Source: Mesorhizobium sp. WSM4311 | GTDB lineage: Bacteria > Pseudomonadota > Alphaproteobacteria > Rhizobiales > Rhizobiaceae | NCBI RefSeq assembly: GCF_002295115.1 | Contig: NZ_NSFV01000003.1 | Span: 186,001 to 250,000 of the forward strand | Length of the DNA stretch: 64,000 bases | Direction of reading: 5' to 3' | Shown here: positions 56,608 through 64,000 of the stretch, piece after piece | Layout of the letters: each line of letters starts with the position of its first letter | How positions within the stretch are numbered: the first letter of the stretch is position 1 | Program-made: the position numbers and the translations under genes | Notes under the pieces: generated by a model | Databases searched by the model: none | Seen by the model: only the letters and a program-made list of their open reading frames with translations | Told to the model about the DNA's origin: nothing

Positions 56608-57630
56608 ATGAAGACACGGCATTTCGACCGCATCGGCAATGGCGGCCTCACCTTTACGGAGCTCGGCTTCGGCACGGCACCGCTCGGCAATCTCTACCGC
56701 GCCGTTTCGGACGAGGATGCCAAGGCCACGCTCGACGCCGCCTGGGCGACCGGCTGCCGCTACTACGACACCGCGCCGCTGTACGGGCTTGGCCTGTCGG
56801 AAACACGCCTCAACCCCTTCCTGCGCGGCAAGAAGCGCGACGACTATGTGCTGTCGAGCAAGGTCGGCCGCCTCATGCGCGCCTGCCCGCCGGAGCAGCG
56901 CACGGCCATCGGCAAGTTCTTCGACACGCCATCACGCCAGGAGGTCTACGACTACAGCTATGACGGCGTCATGCGTTCGTTCGAAGCCTCGCTCGAGCGG
57001 CTCGGCGTCGACAGGATCGACATACTGTTCGTGCACGATGTCGACATCTTCACCCATGGCAGCAAGGAGGCGTCCGACCGGCGCATCGAAGAATTCATGC
57101 GCTCGGGCTACTATGGACTCCTGTCGCTTCGCGACCAGGGCGCGATCAAGGCGTTCGGCGGCGGCATCAACGAATGGCAGGTTGCCCAGACATTGGCCGA
57201 GCGCGGCGATTTCGACCTGTTCCTGCTGGCCGGGCGCTACACGCTGCTGGAACAGGAGGCGCTGACATCCTTCCTGCCCCTTTGCCAGAAGCGCGGCATC
57301 GGTATCGTCCTTGGCGGCCCTTACAATTCCGGCATCCTGGCGACAGGACCGAAGCCCGGCGCCTACTACAACTATTCCGAGGCGCCGAAGGACATTCTCG
57401 AGCGGGTCGCCGGCATCGAGGCTGTCTGCAAACGCCATGGCGTCAGGCTGATCGAGGCGGCGCTGCAGTTTCCGCTGCTGCATCCCTCGGTCGTTTCGGT
57501 GATCCCCGGAGGCCAGCGGCCGAGCGAAGTCGAAAGCAACCGGGCACTGCTCGACGCGAAACTGCCGGCAGCGCTGTGGGCCGACCTCAAGAAGGAGGGC
57601 TTGATGCGCGACGACGCGCCGACCGCATAG
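56608..57630 (+). CDS. Aldo/keto reductase, aldose-dehydrogenase-like
   Basis: A protein of 340 residues with a TIM-barrel AKR fold. LGFGTAPLGNLYRAVSDEDA (about residues 18-37), the catalytic block GCRYYDTAPLYGLGLSETRL (Asp and Tyr), the Lys in DDYVLSSKVGRLMR and VDRIDILFVHDVD with the His are present. It resembles L-fucose/D-threo-aldose 1-dehydrogenases and the related pyridoxal dehydrogenases. ATG 56608 follows AGGAC. The FucU-type mutarotase and sugar transporter in the same locus support an aldose substrate. It ends just before the tandem terminator array. Confidence 0.9.
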   Translation: MKTRHFDRIGNGGLTFTELGFGTAPLGNLYRAVSDEDAKATLDAAWATGCRYYDTAPLYGLGLSETRLNPFLRGKKRDDYVLSSKVGRLMRACPPEQRTAIGKFFDTPSRQEVYDYSYDGVMRSFEASLERLGVDRIDILFVHDVDIFTHGSKEASDRRIEEFMRSGYYGLLSLRDQGAIKAFGGGINEWQVAQTLAERGDFDLFLLAGRYTLLEQEALTSFLPLCQKRGIGIVLGGPYNSGILATGPKPGAYYNYSEAPKDILERVAGIEAVCKRHGVRLIEAALQFPLLHPSVVSVIPGGQRPSEVESNRALLDAKLPAALWADLKKEGLMRDDAPTA

Positions 57631-57664
57631 GAGCGTTGCCGCCTCTAATTCGGGCCAAAAAAAG

Positions 57665-57808
57665 AAAAGCCTGGCAAGCGCGGCTTTTCTGGTCGCGTGT
57701 ACCGGCGTCGGGCACAAAAAATGAAAAGCCGGGCAAGCCCGGCTTTTCTGGTCGCGTGTACCGGCATTGGGCACAAAAAATGAAAAGCCGGGCAAGCCCG
57801 GCTTTTCT
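57665..57808. repeat. Three tandem 58-59-base units, each with a terminator-type hairpin
   Basis: Hairpins AAAAGCCnGGCAAGCnCGGCTTTT start at 57666, 57725 and 57783. Units 1 and 2 also share TGGTCGCGTGTACCGGC and GGGCACAAAAAAT. Unit 1 differs by two bases in its stem. On both strands each stem is followed by T-rich sequence, so the array ends transcription of the aldo/keto reductase gene (plus) and hupB (minus). Confidence 0.9.
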
Positions 57809-57829
57809 GTCTCTGAAAAGAAAAAACGC

Positions 57830-58102
57830 TTAGTTGACTGCGTCCTTCAGGCCTTTGCCGGCCGAGAACTTCGGCACGGTGCGTGCCGGGATCTTCACTT
57901 CGGCGCCGGTCTGCGGGTTGCGGCCGGTCGAGGCGGCACGCTTTGACACGGTGAAATTGCCAAAGCCGACAAGCCGGACATCGCCGCCCTTCTTCAGTTC
58001 GCCGGTGATGACGGAAAATACCGCATCGACCGCCGACTGCGCGTCACCCTTCGAAATGCTCGCGGCGTCGGCGACAGCGGACACCAGTTCGTTCTTGTTC
58101 AT
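57830..58102 (-). CDS. hupB: HU-family DNA-binding protein
   Basis: A nucleoid protein of 90 residues. It starts MNKNELVSAVADAASISKGD and contains the diagnostic block VGFGNFTVSKRAASTGRNPQ, with the DNA-bending Pro arm, and ends SAGKGLKDAVN. Downstream of lon in the usual rhizobial order clpX-lon-hupB, but two terminator-type hairpins lie between lon and hupB, so hupB probably has its own promoter. Three tandem terminators follow it. Confidence 0.97.
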   Translation of the reverse strand: MNKNELVSAVADAASISKGDAQSAVDAVFSVITGELKKGGDVRLVGFGNFTVSKRAASTGRNPQTGAEVKIPARTVPKFSAGKGLKDAVN

Positions 58103-58210
58103 AAAAATTCCCTTCCATGAGAACACCGGAACTAACGACTCATCCGGCAGGAAACGGACTTTAGAAAGAAGCGTTGCCGCAACCAAGTCGAAAAGCCTGG
58201 AAAAAATGGA

Positions 58211-58236
58211 AAAAAGCCCGGAAATCCGGGGTTTTT
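58211..58236 (-). terminator. Hairpin between lon and hupB, first
   Basis: AAAAAGCCCGG and CCGGGGTTTTT pair around AAAT with one mismatch. It is T-flanked on both strands. Confidence 0.6.
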
Positions 58237-58242
58237 CACATG

Positions 58243-58270
58243 AAAAAGCCGGGCACGAGGCCCGGCTTTC
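58243..58270 (-). terminator. Terminator of lon
   Basis: AAAGCCGGGC and GCCCGGCTTT form a 10-bp stem around ACGAG, with TTTTTCATG following on the minus strand. It lies 30 bases after the lon stop. Confidence 0.85.
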
Positions 58271-58299
58271 CGTTTGTGCACTGCAACCTTAGAAGGAAT

Positions 58300-60711
<2,412 letters not shown>

Positions 60712-60933
60712 TGTCCAACCTTTCATGTCGCGGTCGCCATCAGGCCAGCCGCGAATCTTATATTAACGACCGGGGATCGTTCCGCCTACCACCGTTTGTG
60801 ACGGGTGTTTTACAGCACAGAAATCGGGCACCTCGGCCTTCTCGTGTTAGGTGGATGCAGGCAGGGCAAAGATCAAGAGTTAACATCGCCTGCAATCCAC
60901 TCCATCACTGAGGTCGCGTTCCCTACACAGCAA

Positions 60934-60956
60934 AACGGCGCCGCGACGGCGCCGTT
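60934..60956 (-). terminator. Terminator of clpX
   Basis: AACGGCGCC and GGCGCCGTT pair perfectly over 9 bases with loop GCGAC; on the minus strand TTTTGCTG follows. It lies 28 bases after the clpX stop. Confidence 0.7.
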
Positions 60957-60984
60957 CCACAAAAATATGCGGCGACGTGCCATG

Positions 60985-62259
60985 TCAGGCGCTGACGTTG
61001 CCCTTCTTTTCCTTCTGTTCGGAGTAGATGTAGAGCGGCCGGGCGCTGCCGGTCACCACTTCTTCCGAAATCACCACTTCGCGCACGCCTTCGAGCGCGG
61101 GCAGTTCGAACATGGTGTCGAGCAGGATCGCTTCCATGATCGAACGCAGGCCGCGCGCGCCGGTCTTGCGCTCGATAGCGCGCTTGGCGATCGCCGACAG
61201 CGCGTTCTCGTGGAAGGTCAGGTCGACATTTTCCATCTCGAACAGCCGCTGGTACTGCTTGACCAGCGCGTTCTTCGGCTCGGTCAGGATCTGGATCAGC
61301 GCCGGCTCGTCGAGGTCCTCCAGCGTCGCCAGAACGGGCAGACGGCCGACGAATTCCGGAATGAGGCCGAATTTCAGCAGATCCTCGGGCTCGACCTGGC
61401 GGAAGATGTCACCGGTGCGGCGGTCCTCCGGCGAGGCGACCGTGGCGCCGAAACCGATCGAGGTCTTGCGGCCGCGATCCGAGATGATCTTGTCCAGGCC
61501 GGCAAAGGCGCCACCGCAGATGAACAGGATGTTGGCGGTGTCGACCTGCAGGAATTCCTGCTGCGGATGCTTGCGGCCGCCCTGCGGCGGCACGGAAGCG
61601 ACGGTGCCTTCCATGATCTTCAGCAGCGCCTGCTGCACGCCCTCGCCCGACACGTCGCGGGTTATCGAGGGATTGTCGGACTTGCGCGAAATCTTGTCGA
61701 TCTCGTCGATGTAGACGATGCCGCGCTGGGCCCGCTCGACATTGTAGTCGGCCGACTGCAGGAGCTTCAGGATGATGTTCTCGACGTCCTCGCCGACATA
61801 ACCGGCTTCGGTCAGCGTCGTGGCGTCGGCCATGGTGAAGGGCACGTCGATGATGCGGGCCAGCGTCTGCGCGAGCAGCGTCTTGCCGCAACCGGTCGGG
61901 CCGATCAGCAGGATGTTGGACTTGGCCAGCTCGACATCGTTGTTCTTGCCGGCATGCGCGAGGCGCTTGTAGTGGTTGTGAACGGCCACCGACAGCACGC
62001 GCTTGGCGTAGGGCTGGCCGATGACATAGTCGTCGAGAACCTTGAGGATCTCCTGCGGTGTCGGCACGCCCTCGCGCGACTTCACCATCGAGGTCTTGTT
62101 CTCCTCGCGGATGATGTCCATGCAGAGCTCGACGCATTCGTCGCAGATGAAGACCGTCGGGCCGGCGATCAGCTTGCGCACCTCATGCTGGCTTTTGCCG
62201 CAAAACGAGCAATAAAGCGTGTTCTTCGAGTCACCGCTGTTGTTGCCGACCTTGCTCAT
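60985..62259 (-). CDS. clpX: ClpX unfoldase subunit of ClpXP
   Basis: A AAA+ unfoldase of 424 residues that feeds ClpP. The N-terminal C4 zinc finger spans [17 protein letters not shown] and ICDECVELC (about residues 18-45). Walker A is [14 protein letters not shown], the sensor/pore region includes [15 protein letters not shown], and Walker [14 protein letters not shown]. The C-terminal [18 protein letters not shown] is typical. Encoded 295 bases after clpP on the same strand. Confidence 0.98.
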
Positions 62260-62554
62260 TTTCCTGTCCTTTCATCGCCGCCCGCCGATGGTCTGGCTGA
62301 AAGGGCGCATACTCTATTTATCGCGGGAATCCGCCGCCGCCAGTGTCCCGGCTCCCGCAACGTATTCCGTACGAAACACAAATCAGAAAACGTGGCAATG
62401 ATTCGCAGCAACCCCACACAAAGCTAAGCCGTCGAAAATCAACATAGCCTTAACGTAGGCAATCCCGACCGTCGAGGGAACAGCCAATTGTGGCCGAAAT
62501 GCCGCAAGACGCGCCAAAAGCGCGTGATGGTGTCATCCAACTGCCACCAAGCCC
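62260..62554. other. clpP-clpX intergenic region
   Basis: A gap of 295 bases, longer than a typical cotranscribed spacing, so clpX may have its own promoter. I see no clear terminator or promoter elements and no small gene. Confidence 0.45.
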
Positions 62555-63184
62555 TTATGCCACGGCGCTTTCAACCGGCTCGCGCGACGAAATGACCTTG
62601 TCGATGAGGCCGAAATCCTTGGCTTCGTCGGCGGTCATGAAATGGTCGCGGTCGAGCGTGCGTTCGATCTCCTCGTAGCTCTTGCCGGTGTGCTTGACAT
62701 AGACCTCGTTGAGACGGCGCTTCAGCTTGACGATATCCATGGCATGGCGCTCGATGTCGGAGGCTTGGCCCTGGAAGCCGCCGGACGGCTGGTGAACCAT
62801 GATGCGGGCGTTCGGCGTGGCGAAGCGCATGTCCTTATGGCCGGCGGTCAAAAGCAGCGAGCCCATCGAGGCCGCCTGGCCGATGCAGAGCGTCGACACG
62901 GCCGGCTTGATGAACTGCATGGTGTCGTAGATCGCCATGCCCGAAGTGACCACGCCACCCGGCGAATTGATGTAGAGGTTGATTTCCTTCTTCGGATTTT
63001 CGGCTTCGAGGAACAGGAGCTGCGCGCAGACCAGCGTCGCCATGCCGTCCTCGACCGGACCGGTGATGAAAATGATGCGCTCCTTGAGGAGGCGCGAGAA
63101 GATGTCGTAGGCCCGCTCGCCGCGATTGGTCTGTTCGACCACCATCGGAACGAGGTTCATGTAGGTTTCGACGGGGTTTTTCAT
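62555..63184 (-). CDS. clpP: ClpP protease subunit
   Basis: A protein of 209 residues. The catalytic Ser lies in [16 protein letters not shown] (about residue 108), the His in [14 protein letters not shown] (about 133), and the Asp near the [13 protein letters not shown] segment. It starts [20 protein letters not shown] and ends EPVESAVA, typical for rhizobial ClpP1. The tetradecamer works with ClpX encoded downstream and probably ClpA elsewhere. No stop or frameshift. Confidence 0.98.
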   Translation of the reverse strand: MKNPVETYMNLVPMVVEQTNRGERAYDIFSRLLKERIIFITGPVEDGMATLVCAQLLFLEAENPKKEINLYINSPGGVVTSGMAIYDTMQFIKPAVSTLCIGQAASMGSLLLTAGHKDMRFATPNARIMVHQPSGGFQGQASDIERHAMDIVKLKRRLNEVYVKHTGKSYEEIERTLDRDHFMTADEAKDFGLIDKVISSREPVESAVA

Positions 63185-63522
63185 CAGTTATCTCTTATCT
63201 CGCGGTGGGATTCCGGCGCCGGGAATGCTGGCAGATCGGGCAGAATCGGTTCTGGATCGTTGTTCCGTAGATAGGATGCCGGCTCATCCTTGTGCAAGGC
63301 CGACCCGTCCTAGCCATCTGGGTAAGTCGAATCAAGCTTTACGGCCAAGGATTCGCATCGCTGACGCTTGCGCCGGTCAAGGGCAGACGGTACCGGCCCG
63401 CAACGTAGCAGTTTCTTAACCGCGTCACTTAACGAAATGCGCCAAAACCGCTTTTCTGAGCGGCGTCTTTCCCTACAATTCAACGTTGAACTTGTGCCTG
63501 CGGTTCAAACAGGGGGAGTGTC
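63185..63522. other. Intergenic region, no gene seen
   Basis: A stretch of 338 bases between clpP and the secreted-protein gene, which are divergent. It holds a short CCGGCGCCGG palindrome near 63210 and an AT-richer part around 63420-63490 that may contain promoters. Nothing else is supported. Confidence 0.45.
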
Positions 63523-64000
63523 ATGTTCAGGAGAAGCGCATCCTTCGCCATTGCCGGGCTGGCCATGCTCGGCACGACTTCGCAGACGGCGGCCGGCGAC
63601 GGCGCGGTGGAATGCTACGAACCGGTCCGCACGCCTGACCTCTACGACACGGTCTATGAAGACGTGATGGTCAGCCCGCCGGGCCAACAGGTCGACTACA
63701 CCCCGCCCATCTACGGCACACGCGAACGCGTGGTGATGACCGTTCCGGCGCAGGTGACCTACGAAATCGTGCCCGCCGTCACCCGCACCGTCTACCACAC
63801 GGTGAGGGTCGACGACGGCGGCTATTCCTGGGAATGGCGCGTCATCCATGGCCGCAAGGTGCTGTGCAAGGTCTGGCACAAGGCGCGCTACGGGCGCGTC
63901 GCCGAGACGGTGGTGATCCAGCCTGAACGTACGCGGCGGGTCGTCATCCCGGCGCAATATGACAGGATCGCCGAGGAAGTCCTGGTGCAGCCGGAGCAAA
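63523..64000 (+). CDS. Secreted basic/aromatic repeat protein (5' part)
   Basis: The frame starts ATG 63523, with AGGGGGAG just upstream, and runs off the window after 159 codons. A signal peptide (MFRRSASFAIAGLAMLGTTS, cut near QTAAG) precedes two related segments of the form RVVMTVPAQVTYEIVPAV and RVVIPAQYDRIAEEVLVQP. Between them lies YSWEWRVIHGRKVLCKVWHK, with Cys near the start and in this block. No family recognised; an exported, possibly cell-wall-associated protein. The 3' end is not visible. Confidence 0.8.
   Translation, partial: MFRRSASFAIAGLAMLGTTSQTAAGDGAVECYEPVRTPDLYDTVYEDVMVSPPGQQVDYTPPIYGTRERVVMTVPAQVTYEIVPAVTRTVYHTVRVDDGGYSWEWRVIHGRKVLCKVWHKARYGRVAETVVIQPERTRRVVIPAQYDRIAEEVLVQPEQ

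Noticed and set aside
57665..57808. Possible CRISPR-like array
   Set aside because: The spacer part is the same in units 1 and 2 and each repeat is a terminator hairpin with T-runs; there is no variable spacer content.

Overview
The window is high-GC alphaproteobacterial chromosome and reads as a member of the Rhizobiales, most likely Mesorhizobium. The evidence is the gene set and order (icd / alaS / recA; the cysteine desulfurase-sufBCDS-sufT-sufA cluster; clpP-clpX-lon-hupB), an alphaproteobacterial LexA-type box at recA, an Irr-type iron control element at the suf genes, and rhizobial intergenic palindromes. The species assignment is inference; no rRNA gene is present.

Layout. 1-12 kb: a partial TrmJ-like RNA methyltransferase, an orphan secreted beta-helix protein, icd, a glutathione transferase, a coupled SDR-DoxX / DUF2269 pair, alaS, recA with its SOS promoter, and psuK-psuG for pseudouridine breakdown. 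12-22 kb: small genes (TfoX-N, GFA, a low-GC membrane protein), then the Fe-S assembly cluster on the minus strand. A low-GC gene on the opposite strand is wedged between sufT and sufA, and a 16/17 match to the Irr box lies upstream of the cluster. 22-28 kb: a hydrolase, a PaiB-like protein, a minus-strand lipid/polysaccharide glycosylation operon (GT2, LAB_N, GT39, PAP2), and tyrS.

28.4-32.1 kb is the most unusual part. It is a compact, visibly lower-GC three-gene operon with 4-base stop/start overlaps: a HIT-like protein, a multi-pass membrane protein, and an 813-residue protein. The large protein joins PEP-synthase-like ATP-grasp modules, a possible phosphohistidine swivel segment and a MazG-like NTP pyrophosphatase. 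It sits between housekeeping genes and is my main candidate for an undescribed nucleotide-linked stress or defence system; that function is inference.

32-45 kb: a large AsmA/DUF3971 protein, bcp, a CelD-like acetyltransferase coupled to a sterol-desaturase-family protein, an M23 peptidase, and a ROK-regulated sugar ABC operon (regulator, ATPase, binding protein, permease, dehydrogenase). 45-48 kb: a family I pyrophosphatase, two small genes, tRNA-Val(TAC), tRNA-Asp(GTC) with a long abutting hairpin, and a secreted protein with an internal cysteine-rich duplication.

48-57.6 kb: a second carbohydrate locus whose ABC transporter is split. The ATPase, an RbsD/FucU mutarotase and a ribokinase-family kinase are on the minus strand; a Tat-exported binding protein and two permeases are divergent from them. 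Creatininase-family, SIS and aldo/keto reductase genes follow. 57.6-64 kb: three tandem terminator-hairpin repeats, hupB, lon, clpX, clpP, and the 5' part of a secreted protein running off the end. ATGA or GTGA overlaps in several places indicate translational coupling.
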